64,000 nt of DNA, from contig JADILM010000001.1 of assembly GCA_016617785.1 (NCBI GenBank), positions 3,534,001 through 3,598,000 of the forward strand, read 5' to 3'. Made by a program: the position numbers and the translations under genes. This DNA comes from Sporobolomyces roseus (Eukaryota > Basidiomycota > Microbotryomycetes > Sporidiobolales > Sporidiobolaceae). Positions within the stretch are counted from its first letter, which is position 1, and every line of letters begins with the position of its first letter. The notes beneath the pieces were generated by a model. It saw nothing but the letters and a program-made list of their open reading frames with translations, did no database searches and had not been told where the DNA came from. This document shows, in pieces, positions 46,752 through 58,530 of the stretch.

Positions 46752-49700
46752 TCATTGCTTAGCGACTTCGTTCGTTTCCATCATCCCTCCTCCTCCAACA
46801 GTCGAAGGAGGTTTCGCCATTTTCTTCCTCAATTTCTCCCTCATCAGTTTCTCCTTCAACTCTCCACTCCTCTTCTTCAATTCCTCTTCGACCGCAAGTT
46901 TCCTTTTCTCCAACAATTTCGCTTTGAGATCCATTTCATTCGAAGAAGGTTGAGAGGGAGGTTTCGCTAGAGGGAGAGGAGGCGAAGGTGTGGGAGGGTC
47001 GACGGTAGTGTAGAGTGCTGCTATCGAATGATAGGACGTTTGTTCTTGAGCGAGTAACCTTTCCTCCTCCAATCTCATTAATAACAGTTGCTTCGTCGCG
47101 TTGCTGAACACAGTTCGACCTTGACCATCCAGATTCGAAGCATAAGGTTCTGTCGATTCCGAAGTAGCGATAGAGTGCGCAGAGGCGTTCCGAACAACTT
47201 GAGCGTCGTATGCTCGAGCCTTCTCCGCTTGAAGTCTCGCTTGAAGTACCGCTCGTAGATCCATCTTGCCGTCCTTCGTTGTCGGAAGCTTGGGAGTAGC
47301 ATTCGAGGGGTTCGTGGACGAGGGAGAAGAGAGTTTCGATAAAGCTTGACGATACTCTGCTGTCAACCTTTCTTGTAATTTCGATTTGAGCGAAGTCGAG
47401 GAATCGGAGGCAGTGGGATCCGAGGGTTGAGAGAGAATGATAGGTGCGGACTGAGTGGAGGAGGAAGCTGGGCCGAGACGGGACAGGAGTGAGGAGGTCG
47501 ATTTCGAAGGGGAAGGGACAGGTTGATAAGGTTCTTCCAAAATTCGTTTCTCTTGTGCGACTTCCTTCCCTTTCCCCTTGTCTCCTTTCTCACTTACTCC
47601 CTGTGACTGAGAACCTCCACTATCTCGAGATCTCGTGGCACTTCCAGCAACTTGCAGTTCGACTCCACCTTCTTTCGAGAAAGTAACGATGTTTCCATTC
47701 CCCAACAACCTTCTCGCAGCTCCAAAGATCGAAATCTTCGGTGCATTTCTAGTCATCGTAGATGCTCCCTGAGGTTGTGGCGACGAAGGACGAGGAGAAG
47801 GGTTGTATTCGGAGAGAGGAGGTGCGCTGAGTGAAATAGCATCTTCATATTCTGGGTCCACTGCCTGAGGTAGTTCGGTGGTTGAGGGAGGAGGGGGAGT
47901 CGCAGTACGACGAGAGTGGGTAGGAGTCGGAGAGCGGGATTGACGAGATTTAGATTCGAAGGGAGAAGGTGAACGATGTTTGGGACGAGGTGAGGGTGAA
48001 CGACGAGGAGAAAACGACGGGGATCGATTACTGTACCTCCTTCTTCTGTCCTGAGGTAGGGGCGAAGGTGAACGAGAGTACCGATCATCTCTTCTCCTTC
48101 CAACTGATCTTGATCTCGACCTGGATCTTTGCCTCTCCCTTGATCTCTCTCTCGACCTCGATCTCTCCCTGAACTCTCTCCTGTAATCGTCCCTGAAGCT
48201 CTCTCGTCTCTCCCTCCCTCTCCCACTGTTCCTCCTCCCACTGTCCCTCCGACTCTCGCTAGACCTGTAGTAACTCCCAGTATACCTCGCGTCCCGTTCT
48301 CTCCAATCCGGTTCAGGTTCCCTCCTTCTCCCTCCTCCTCCTCCAGGCGGTATCCGTCTCGGCACTTGATGAGAGGGTAGAGGAGGTGGAGAAGGGGACC
48401 TCGGTGGTCGACGACGAACTTCTGGACTTGGTTTCGGAGGTAAAGGAGCCATTGAAGCTTGAGGCGGTAATGGACCCGTGTTCGAGCTCCTCCTTCGTCT
48501 GGCAGGATACATGTTCTTTGCGAATCGAGGTCCCTCCGGTTGGTTATCGACCAAACTCTCTTCGTCAATTACTAACTTTTCCATCTCGTCGTCTTTCGGT
48601 TCCTCTCTTTCTGGTCGACCGTATTGGATGAATTTGTCGTAGCTCTCGAGGGACTTGAAGGGACTGCGAGCGAATGTAGTGATCTCGTGAACGAGGTGTT
48701 GCGCGTCTTGCTCTGAAAGGAAATCCGCGATGAGTCGAAGTGCGGCAGAGGAACGAAGATCGAGTTGAGATGAAATAGAGATGAGGTAGGTCGTCAGGAA
48801 GGAAATATCTACTGCTGGAAATACTTGAAGCTATAGATTGCGCAAACCGTCAGGACCAGAAGGGGAATCGAAAGGTACGGAATTCGTGAACTTACCTCCC
48901 TCCGAATGAACTTGATCACTTTCGCTTTCATCTCCGGGTTATTCGCGAACGTCTGAGGCGTGAAAGGTTTGAACCCAGTATATCGATTACTTGCGACATG
49001 TTTCGCATAAAGTCCTTCTCGATAAACGTATTTCCTCCTTTCCAACGCAATCTCCTCTTCCCGTTCTCGCCAACTCGGAGAGTCCGTCTGATTCTGTAAG
49101 AGGCGAGCTCGACCGTAGAGAGCGTGTCGAGGAAGTGTGGAGGTCGAAGCTGGACGACGAGGATTTCGTGCGGGAGGAAGTGGGTTTGAAGTCGAGGTTG
49201 AAGACGAGCCGGTGATGGTGTGGAGAGGCAGAAGGTAGTGTGTCGAGTAATCTTTCGCGGATCGAATGTTGTGGATCAAGTGCTCTATCGGACCGAGGCA
49301 AAGTGGACACTGAAACGAGAAACAGAAGGAATTAGTTGGCTACCCTTCGACACTTGACCTGGAATCTTCGATGAAGCAGAGATTGTAGCTGACCTTTCTG
49401 GATTGATCTGTCCATGCCCTGATACAGTTCCAACAGAATTGACCATGATGACAAGGATAAACGACCGTCTGCGAAATCGCATCTCTCGAAATCAGCGACC
49501 GCCTTTCACGTTCAAGCTGCTTTCGATATTGAGACTCACCTTGTTACTGATGGGCACCAAACAGATAGCGCACAGTTCCTCTTCCTGATCCTCCAAGTTG
49601 TTCTCCGCACCATTCAATTCGTCTTCCCTCCCATTCGATTCCTGATCTAATTCATCTGTATCGTCAAATCCAGCGAGTCTCTCTGCTCTCGATCTAGTCT

Positions 49701-49806
49701 TGTCTTGATTCTTGGGGGAGTGGGAGTCGTGTGAGGAGGATTGGAGAGTTCGAGTGGAGGAAGAGGAACGACGTCTCTTCGAAGCACGAGGCGAGTCGGA
49801 CGGCAT
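46752..49806 (-). CDS. Topors-like RING E3 ubiquitin ligase with RS-rich C-terminus
   Basis: The start at 49806 gives MPSDSPRASKRRRSSSS, a basic Ser-rich segment that could be nuclear. The RING finger (C3HC4) reads EEELCAICLVPISNKTVVYP, CHHGQFCWNCIRAW and SRKCPLCLGPIEHLIHNIRS. Then come the Topors-type positions RKYVYREGLYAKHVASNRYT, FIRREL and VHEITTFARSPFKSLESYDK. The C-terminal half is a long exon rich in RS, RRR and Pro with a final Lys/Glu coiled coil (LKEKLMREKLRKKMAKPP). Animal Topors has the same order: RING, conserved helical domain, RS region. About 930 residues, five or so introns. Substrate unknown; ubiquitin and SUMO ligation are both known for Topors. Confidence 0.8.
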
Positions 49807-50046
49807 TCACTGCTGGACCGTGAGCAGTACTGAAAGCTATACGAGACTGGGAGTAGTCTTGAGCTGGTCGAGAGTGAATGGTTTGAGGTCGAAAGGTCGC
49901 TTCATCATTTTGGCTTCCTACTCTCCACTACTAGCTTCGGATCCCTTGCTAGCTACCTCCAGTCAAGCAGACTACCACTTGTGACCCTTCACCAAACCAA
50001 GCGAACCCTTTCCTACGCTCCTCGCTCTTCTCATTTATCCTTCATT

Positions 50047-50933
50047 ATGGATTCCGACCTCGAAGCAATCCGCGCTGTACGCTCTCTCACTCTCACCTGA
50101 CCCTCTCTTTGAACTGACTATACCCCTCTCCGAGCTTCCCAGAAACGCATGGCAGAACTTTCGGGTTCAAACCCTTCTTCTTCCTCATCTCGCATCCCAT
50201 CAGGTGCTGCACCCTCAGGAGGTATGCCAGCCGGGGGAGGAGGAGCTAGTGGAGCTGGTGGAAGTGGTGAGGATCAACAGGCGAAAATGGCGCAAGAGGA
50301 GGAACAGAGGAGGACGGTCATGTCACAAATTTTGAGTTCGGAAGCTAGGGAACGACGTGAGTTCTCTCTCTCGTCCTTTCCCCAAAGCTCGCACGGTCTT
50401 CGTCGTCGGTGAGATATCGGGCGTGCGGAGAGGGGGAAGCTATGTTGACAGATGGGACGAGAGGAATTGACGCTGATCCTTGTGATTGTGAGATAGTCTC
50501 ACGGATAGCTCTCGTCAAGCCTGATCGAGCAAGAGCGATCGAGCAATTATTGATGAGGATGGCACAGAGTGGACAACTGAGAGGTCGAGTCAGTGAGGAC
50601 CAATTGATCGATGTTTTAGACCAGGTGAGTTTCTCGAAATCTTTCCTTTCGACATCTCCTCGCCTTTCTTTTGCCGAAACCCGAGTGATATCGAGTTCAA
50701 TCAAGCGATACTGACCAGAACCTGATCCCTGTGTATGTCAATCTAGGTCGAGGCAATGGAAAAGGGTCAATCAGGAGGAGGATCAACGAAATCTGCAGGC
50801 AAAATCACCGTAAGCTCTCTTCTTCTGTCGCTCATGCACCGATCCCTTGTTAAGATACTGACGTCGAATGTGCTTGTGTGATCGTTCGCAGTTCACTCGT
50901 AAGAGCGCGTACGATTCAGATGATAGTTTCTAA
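50047..50933 (+). CDS. PDCD5-family DNA-binding protein
   Basis: Small conserved protein of the PDCD5 / yeast YMR074C family, implicated in DNA binding, apoptosis-like responses and CCT interaction. Exon 1 is MDSDLEAIRA. Then KRMAELSGSNPSSSSSR, a Gly-rich insert, and the core helices DQQAKMAQEEEQRRTVMSQI, LSSEARERLSRIALVKPDRA and RAIEQLLMRMAQSGQLRGRV. The C-terminus is ITFTRKSAYDSDDSF, typical of the family, with stop TAA 50931-50933. About 150 residues, slightly long because of the Gly/Pro insert. The divergent promoter shared with the Topors-like gene is 240 bp. Confidence 0.88.
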
Positions 50934-51246
50934 ATTTACTTTTCTCTCTCTCTCTGTCTATCGCTTGACCTCGCTTGAATTACTCGACCTCGCAATACTA
51001 TATCTAATGTACTCTGCACTGGATTAGTGCGAACTTTGCGAGAATATTGCGATTTCAACGAAGGAAATCGCAGCACGGGATTGTTCGGTTTTTTCGAAGA
51101 TTCGTGTCCAAAGAGAGGTCGAGGTCCATCTTCTTACCCCTCACTTTTCACCCACTTCCTCTCTTCAAATCTTCTCGCTTCTCCAGATCGACTCGACTAT
51201 CCACCGATCAGCTCACGTCATCAGACTACGAGAACTAGCTTTACTA
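50934..51246. other. Spacer, PDCD5 to HAD
   Basis: 313 bp carrying the PDCD5 3' UTR and the HAD gene promoter. Short frames here show no family content. Confidence 0.5.
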
Positions 51247-52529
51247 TGACCGAATCATCACCTTCACCTCTAAAAGGAGTTCGCTGTTTGTTGTTCGACA
51301 CATTCGGTACTCTAACCGATTGGGAGACTTCAATCTCTCGAGCACTCAAGACTAAAGCCCGTAACAATGCCAAAGCTAAATCTGGAGGACCTGCTGGAAG
51401 TTTAGGAATCAGGAGTGAGTAATGATCTTAACCCTTATACACTCTCAATCTAAGTGTGACTGATGAGTTACTAGGATCGCTGTATCGGAAATATGCAGTT
51501 CCTATCGAGATCTTGGAGACTGATTGGATGCAACTGACGAGGGATTGGAGGAAAGGTTACATGAAGAGAACGTTAGTCCAACACTAGGTCTCTCGCTCTC
51601 GACAACCTCGATCTCGATACTGATCTCATTGTACTTTAACAGTCGTGAAATCGCAGATGGAGGAGAAGGTCCTAACAACATCGACGATTTACATCTCGAG
51701 GTATGCTAACTTGTCTCAATTCTTCAGTCCATCTTCTCGACCGGGAAGCTAATATCTTCTCTCGAAATAATCTGGTATAGCTCCTCAACGAATTACTAGA
51801 CTCGGAAACTTATGAAGCTGCAGGTCAGCTCTGGCAATCTCAACATGAACGTAAAAAAGTTTGTCAATTATGGCATCGAATCGAAAGTACGCCTCAGCCT
51901 CTCTCTAGAAATCCCTTCAGGAATAGCTGTGCTGATGTAGAGTGGAGATTGTTGAGTACAGCTTGGCCTGATGTCAAACTCGGAATGGGCGCGATCAGGA
52001 AACTCGAACCTCCAATTCTCATGGCAACTTTGTCAAACGGAAACTTGCGTCTCTTGATCGACATTGTACGTACCTCCCATCTCTCTTTCCAGCTTGTTCT
52101 CGACGCTGATGTCTTGTCGGAAATCTGATCAGGCTCGAACGAACGATTTGAGATTCGACACTCATTTCTCTGGAGATTTACTTCAATCTTACAAGCCAAA
52201 CTCGAAGATGTACCTCGGTGCACCCTCCTACTTGGGCTACAGTGAATCGGATATCAAAGCTGGCAAAGTCGCGATGGTTGCTAGTCATGTCAACGATTTG
52301 AGAGCTGCTGCTTCATACGGCGTGAGTTACGATTCCTCTCTGTATCGCGTTTCTCCACCGTTGACTGATTGGGGACTATGTGTTACAGCTGAGAACGATC
52401 TACATTCCCCGGAAGACTGAAGATAAAGGTGTCGAAGGAGGAGGACCTGAAGTAAAGGCAAAGAAAGATGGAGGAGAATTCGATGTAGTGATTCGAGGTC
52501 TCGAAGAACTCGCTGCTTACCTCAAGTAA
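51247..52529 (+). CDS. HAD-superfamily hydrolase, haloacid dehalogenase type II
   Basis: Haloacid-dehalogenase-like hydrolase. ATG 51247 gives MTESSPSPLKGVRCLLFDTF, with motif I LLFDTFGTLTDWE (nucleophile Asp). Motif II is MATLSNGNLRLLIDIA (Ser/Asn type of 2-haloacid dehalogenases). The conserved Lys is in GDLLQSYKPNSKMYLGA, and motif III is KVAMVASHVNDLRAAASYGL. Cap region exons give EILETDWMQLTRDWRKGYM and WHRIEKWRLLSTAWPDVKLG. Stop TAA 52527-52529. About 300 residues and five or six introns. The natural substrate cannot be told; fungal members are often only HAD-like phosphatases or dehalogenases by homology. Confidence 0.85.
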
Positions 52530-52894
52530 GCATACAAGTTCGGATAGCGCTGTTCTCCTTTGTGGCTCGACTATTACGACGCCCTTTATTCCCCTCAATT
52601 ATCGTTTTATCTCCCCCTTTTCGTCTATCGCACCTCTTCCCCATTCAAATTCTCTCGCAGGTTCCAAAGAGCTCTCCAATAGTATTCTTCTGCTCGTTAC
52701 TTCACCTTCGTATATAGTTCACCTTTCGATTCAACTATTCTAGATATCGATTTCGTTTGTAAATAACCTCTCAACACTTTTCACCACTTTGTCTCGTTTG
52801 ACAGCTCTCTAACCCTAAAGCGACTGCTGCACTTTTGTGACCTCGACACAGAGACCTGTCATGATGAGCTGCAGCGAAGTTAGCTCGCAGGGAT

Positions 52895-55800
52895 CTTCCG
52901 AACGAAGCAAGATTCGCGATTCTCGACGATTTCGCACGACGATCCCCCCTCGGCTTGTCTCGACAAATGGCTCTTTCTCCAGGGCTACAGCCAGATCTGA
53001 AGACCCAGACTGTAGACGAGCGGAGAGCGTGAACGGATACACTGCGAATCTTGCTCCTCTCGCTGTTTCACGAGCTCGCTGACTCTGGATCGACTCAACG
53101 ACTGTTCACGCTTTCAAACAGCACCGCTCGGAGCTCTGAGCCTGAGAGTGACTATCGAACAGACTCGAAAGAGTCTTCTGCGTCGACAAGGAAGAGAGAC
53201 AATCGAGTCAAGTCAGACTTCGAACTCACTTTCATTCTTTTCGAAGAACAAAGCTCTTCTCTCTCAGTTGTAGACACTCTCGAGACAGAAGTGTAGAGAC
53301 GAGCAAACGAATCGTCAATGATGCAAGGAGAGAGAGTGGGTACTGATCAAAACTAAAGCTAACTGAGTGAAGGAAGCAAACAAATTCCCTCTTTTTCTTC
53401 CTTTCCTCCTCGACGGGAACGGCGGTAGATACTCACGCCCTCCTTCCCTTCCTTCCTCCATCTAATTTCCACCAGAGTGCATGAGAATGATAGGAGCATC
53501 AAACTTTGAACGATTCTCGACTTCCTTCCAAGCTTCGTTGATTTGATCTTGTTCAAACTTGTATCGATTCGTAGGTACCTTGATATTGTTCCTGTCGAAG
53601 AGTTCGAGAGCTTTCTCGATCGATTTCGTATCGGCGAAACAGGGAGCTCGAATCGAGAGATCTTTGGCGATAATGTTGCCTAGAGGGAGTTGGACTTTCT
53701 CGTTTCGAAAAGGGTTGAGAACGATCATTTGAGAACGGTAACGCATTCCATCTAGAAGTTCTTCGAGTCCTTGACGAGGTTGATCGACAGCTATACTCTC
53801 ACGAGAAAGAGTCAGTCTCAAGTGAAGAGAAGAGAGAGATGAGAGAAAGAGGGAAGACTCACCGATAACGAAATGAGCTCCTCCTCTCGATCTCAACTCT
53901 TTCGCAATGTCCTGCTTTCCACAACAAAGCATATCTTGTTCTTGAAGACCATAATCTTGTGCTTTCCACTTTTCAGAAGTAGAGATGAGAATGAATTTGG
54001 AATCCTTCATCATTCGAGATTGACAGTTGCGAAGAATATCGAGAGCGAGTTTAGCGCAACCTCTGTTTTGGTCGTTTGTTAAAAGAGGTCAATTCAATTC
54101 AAGGGAGGAAGAGAGAGGAAAAGGAGAACACACCCTTCTCCGTAAACGACGCAAACTCCAGATCCTTCGAATCCCATCCTCTTGTTGATCTCTTGACAAC
54201 GTTGTTGATCTTCATGTTCCATCTCACGTTCGAAACGACGAAGCGAACCTATCTCATTCACCTCAGGAGTCAGCTCAGCGTCGAGAGAGAGAAAAGCGAG
54301 GGAGACTAACCATCGATCCTCGCTCCTTCGAAAGCTTGAACGACGATCTCTTCACGAGACTTTTGCTTGTCGTTGAGTTGACAGATGAATTGTTCATGAG
54401 CAACACAGTACTCTCCTAGACCTCGGTGGCTAAGGATAGCTGTCGACAGAGAGAGAAAGAGAGAGAGAGGTCAGCTCAACTTCCTCAGAGAAAGAGAGAG
54501 AAGAGTTTGTGAGCTCACCAACGACGTGTTGACCTTGTTTGAAGTGTTTGACTCCTTGACCTACTTGAACGATCTCTCCTACAACGTTTGATCCAGGAGT
54601 GGTAGGGTAATGAATCTTTCCAATCAAGTTGTAACGAGAAATGTTGTCACTATCATCCTCAAGAGAGAGAGTCAGCTTCCACAGACGACGAAGACGACGA
54701 CGAAGAAGAGAAGAGTAGAACTCACGTTGAATTGAGACCAGCAACGTGAACTTTGATAACGACTTCTCCATGTTGAGGATTCCTCCATTCGACGTTCCTG
54801 ATCTCGAGTTGTTGAGCGTTCTCTTTTGGCCAAACGGCAGCTTTGAATTGTTGAGGGTGTTCGAAGCTTGAAGCGGACATGGTAGTAGATGCGAAGAGTG
54901 AAGTGAGGAGGTGAATCTTGAAAGTGAGAAGTTGGGGTGAGTGTGAAGAAGAAGAGCGAAAGAGAAGAGAGCAAAAGTTGAGGAGTTGAATCTTGAAACA
55001 AGGGAGGGAAACAAAGGCTGAACAGGGATTAGACGCAAAAGTTAAAAGTTAACGCAAAGTTTCGAAACTTTCGCTAATGGTCCTCGATCTCATCTATCTC
55101 GCACTGTTCTTCGATCTCATGTCGCTCCTGTAGAGAGGGAGTAGGTCCTCAAGGAAAGAAAAGGAAGGACGAAGATCGGAAGGACAGGGACTGAGCGGCG
55201 TTCGTCGAAGAGGTCTTCGCTTTTTCGCTGCGGAGGATCTCCCTCTCGAATTGAGAAGGAGAACATCGACGAAGCTAGCTATGAAGCTGTGAGAGAGCCT
55301 GGTAGAGGACTGTCAGTGAAGTGAAGCAAGAAGAGACGGGAGCGAAAAAGAACGAGCGAGGCTGAACCGATTCCACTCTCGTCGACTTGCTGGTCAGCGA
55401 CGACGAAGGCAGGCAGGCAAGCACACTCGTCGGGGTTGTTAGGCAAAGCTGCTCCTATGAACGAGTATTGCGGGAAAGTCGAGCGAGGTTGTCGAGTTCA
55501 TGAGAGAACGAAGCAAAGCTGAATAGGATTCTTGAGCGAGCGAGAGAGAGCGTCTGAAAGGTGGATGAAGCCGGTGTGCGAAGCGTATGAGTTAGATCTC
55601 GATAAGGGAGTAGGTAATCCAGCGAGGGAGGAAGCGGACTTTGATGAGAGCTCTCTTCGTTCTTCGAAACACGAGAATTCAACGTTGAGCTGTATCGAGA
55701 TGGGAGCGTGACTTTTCGACTTTGACGAGTAGTCTTTCCCTTCGAGAGTCTCCGCCTTGTTGAGCGAAAGCTTGATGTTGAAAGCGTGACCTCTTGATCT

Positions 55801-55990
55801 TGGAAGTTGGTCTTGATCTTGAGGAAACCTCCTACTTCATCTGTCCTGGCCTCGTTCTGGTAGTCACGTGTCTAGCTCATTTGTATAGCCTTGTATGGGG
55901 CTGCCTAGAGGTGGTATCGTGCTAGCGGGTTGGGCTGAGAGAACAGAGAGGAAGTAGAGAGAGGTAGGCTGAAAGTCGACGAGATGCTGG
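52895..55990. repeat. Right arm of long inverted repeat (partner 15097-18200)
   Basis: Reverse-complement counterpart of the left arm. It carries the complete MDR unit plus about 1.1 kb upstream and 0.55 kb downstream. The 3' ends of both MDR copies point to the interior of the 34.7-kb spacer. Outer landmarks agree (CTCTCAGCCCAACCCGCTAG on the minus strand near 55935). Both arms contain CACGTGAC at equivalent places. Flanks show small indels, so the duplication is not brand new, while the exons stay nearly identical. Confidence 0.85.
53462..54880 (-). CDS. MDR-family dehydrogenase, intact copy
   Basis: Medium-chain dehydrogenase/reductase (zinc-type alcohol dehydrogenase-like). ATG 54880 starts MSASSFEHPQQFKAAVW. 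GroES-like domain: EVVIKVHVAGLNSTDNISRY, KIHYPTTPGSNVVGEIVQVG. The exon broken in the other copy reads AILSHRGLGEYCVAHEQFIC here. The cofactor domain contains GSGVCVVYGEGGCAKLALDI, followed by RGGAHFVIAVDQPRQGLEEL and the C-terminal DAPIILMHSGGN. About 360 residues and five introns. Classical zinc-ligand Cys/His motifs are not obvious, so a quinone-reductase-like or zinc-free member is more likely. The insert ARIDGSLRRFEREMEHEDQQ looks unusual. Substrate unknown. Confidence 0.82.
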
Positions 55991-56651
55991 AATTCCAAGT
56001 CGATCAATCTGATCCTTTGTGTGACGAGTTCTTCTGAATTTGCGAGTATACTCCCTTCGATGTGAAACGTTCTCGACGAGCTTGACGGCAGTAGTCTTGT
56101 TCTTCGATAGATTAAAGACGCGAAGTCGACGACACCGGTTCAGAGGGAAGAGGAGACAGTCGTGAGAGTATTCTTGAGCTTTTTTTGATTTACCTGTACC
56201 TTCTACTTGCGTGACTGAGCCGGAGAGGTAGAGATATCTCTGTTCGAAGATGAAACTCAAAATCAAGAGGTGCTCGTCTTGAGAGGCGAGGAGGTATCTG
56301 ACAATCTTCCTGGAGTATCGCGATGAATTTGGACTGAGGGAAAGGGTTTCGAGTCGAGATGAAGGGAGGAACGAAGAAAAGAGAAGAATCGCTCAATTTT
56401 CTCGAGGGAAGGAGAGGAGCTGCAGCCCAACAAACATGCTAGTGTCGGATACTTCATGAAGACATATTTCCATCGTACTTCACGGAATCCATGACCTCCT
56501 TGGAAGCGATCGCAGCGAGAACAGAGGGTTCGAAGAAACATCGGATTCATCGCTCCTGTTCTGTTGCCCAGAGCCACAGTGACGGATCGAGTTTTACAAC
56601 AACTTGTAAGGAATACCTACAACCCCAAGCACTCAACATCCAAGAATCTTC
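55991..56651. other. Spacer outside the right repeat arm
   Basis: 660 bp between the repeat arm and the stop of the PP2C gene. Minus-strand frames here are short and do not join at splice sites. I see no gene. Confidence 0.5.
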
Positions 56652-58404
56652 TCACATTCGCTTCTGTCTCCTACTCGCACCGTTGAACTGCCTCACTCGA
56701 TACTCCCTTCGATCTGCAGTAGTGTCCATTCCTCCCATCTTGCCCCAACCTGGCAAAGGTACAACAATACAAGTCATGTTATCCTCGCTGTACCAGCAGA
56801 AGAGATGAGTTCAGTCTCGGCAAAACCAATGGGAAAGGGGATTGTGGACGTACCCTCCTACATCCTCTGCGAAACTGACAATCTTCTTCGCCGCTTGAGT
56901 CGGATCTCGATGTCCCCTCACCAAATCAATGATCTCTTGATCCGAAATCACATCCGTGATGCCATCCGAAAGCAAAACCAAGAAAGACCATTCCTCTCCT
57001 ATATCGCACATTTCAGTCTAATCGGTCTTCGCAGTCGATCAGAAGAGAGAGGAACGTACCCTTGAGCACTCGTTTCGTGATCTCGGGCTCACCAATAACT
57101 CCCAAACTCTTGAATTCCCTATCCCCGATCCCTCTCGTATTCGCCAAAGTTCCACCCCATCGACTTTCCCCGAAGCTGTCCGTCACGATTCCCGTTCCGC
57201 TCGTTCTTAAACGCTCTCCTTCGACTCGAGAGTCTCCGTGATGCGGTTCTGTCAGTCGACGAGCGCGACCTTGAGCTGTAGTTGAGAGGAGGGCAGTCGT
57301 GTCGCCGAGATGGGAGATGGTGAGAGATAGAAGAGAGGACGCGTAGTATGGGAAAGAGTGCGGGAGGTCGAGAGAGTGAAGGAGTGCTACGGTAGCGGTT
57401 GAACCAGATTTGCCGGTGGAGTCGTCGGCGAGAACTGCATTATCTGCCTGGAATCGTCGCGAAGTGAGCTCATTGCATCGTGCCAACATCACCAGTGAGA
57501 GGCTTACTTGTAGGAATGCGAGAACGCTCATCTCGTCTAAACTGATCCCAACCCGTTCATTGTAATTCTCACTCTCTTTCCGAAACCGTTCCAAGATGCC
57601 TCCTTGATATCGCTTCAGGTATCCTCCTATCCCTCGATATTCATCTATTGTTGTAGGAATCGATTCGGCAGTAGCACTCTCCAGCATTTGATGTAGCTTT
57701 TGTTGGAGAAATTTCGAAGATTGAGATCCTCCGTGCCTAGACGTCTTGTCATCAGCTTCCTCTACGCCGCTTGACTCGTCGAGATTAGAGTAATCTCACC
57801 CGTCGTATACACCGAAGAAAGCTACTTGTCGTTTCATGTCCTCGTCGCTTCCTGGTGCTTCTCCATCGAACCCTTCGAGTAAAGTAGGATTCCATCCTGC
57901 GCCCATTCGATCATCCATGACATTCCATTTGAGAGCATTCCGAGGGATGGCTAGTGAATGTACGGAGTATGCGTCTTCTTGATATCTGCGAGGAAAGTGA
58001 AAAGAGGTGAGTCGAGGAGTGAGAATAGGATAAAGTGGACTGACTTACGGTCTCTCCCCTCTCGATTGAGCAATCCCGACTGCTGCTTTCGCTTTCTGTC
58101 ATGGGATTGCATTGTTCAGCAGGGGATACGAAACGAGAGAGAGCGGTGAGGTAGAGAAGGAACTCACGAGGTTGACTTTGAGATTCCCAAATCTAGTACG
58201 AAAGTGCTGTTCATCGCTAATCCATCTTCGCTGCTCTACAGATCTATTGCTCGACGGTGAAGCCCTCGGTCGCAGTGTTGAAGGAGTTGAAGTGTAGAGT
58301 AACCGAGATGGGGGAACCGAATTGTTTGAGCGAGACAAAGGCAATCTTCGTATTGAAGCAGACGTAGAGGACCGTGGCGAGCCCGAGCAAGCACAGCGTA
58401 GCAT
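56652..58404 (-). CDS. Mitochondrial PP2C phosphatase, PTC6-like
   Basis: Metal-dependent Ser/Thr phosphatase (PPM family). ATG 58404 gives MLRCACSGSPRSSTSASIRR, an Arg/Ser-rich mitochondrial presequence. Domain motifs in order: GIAQSRGERPYQEDAYSVHS, VAFFGVYDGHGGSQSSKFLQ (metal-binding DG), GKSGSTATVALLHS, ISHLGDTTALL, HHGDSRVEGERLRTSG, GGTLANTRGIGDREFKSLGV, SFLVLLSDGITDVISDQEII and VGGEDNMTCIVVPLPGWG. The end is ASRRQKRM at TGA 56652-56654. About 450 residues and six or so introns. PTC6/AUP1 is the closest type that I can suggest; PTC5/PTC7 are alternatives. Confidence 0.83.
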
Positions 58405-58530
58405 CGAGTAGCTAAGAGTGAGGGGAAGAGGAGCAAGAGAGGTTGAAAGTTTGCGGGGAGAATTTCCCTTCCTCTCCTTCCTCTCCACTCTAACTCTAAT
58501 CCAGTCGAATACCCTTCAGTACAATCGAAC

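Noticed and set aside
47753..48568. Second minus-strand frame of 271 codons in the Topors-like gene
   Set aside because: It is an out-of-frame reading of the RS-rich low-complexity exon; repeated codons keep several frames open there.
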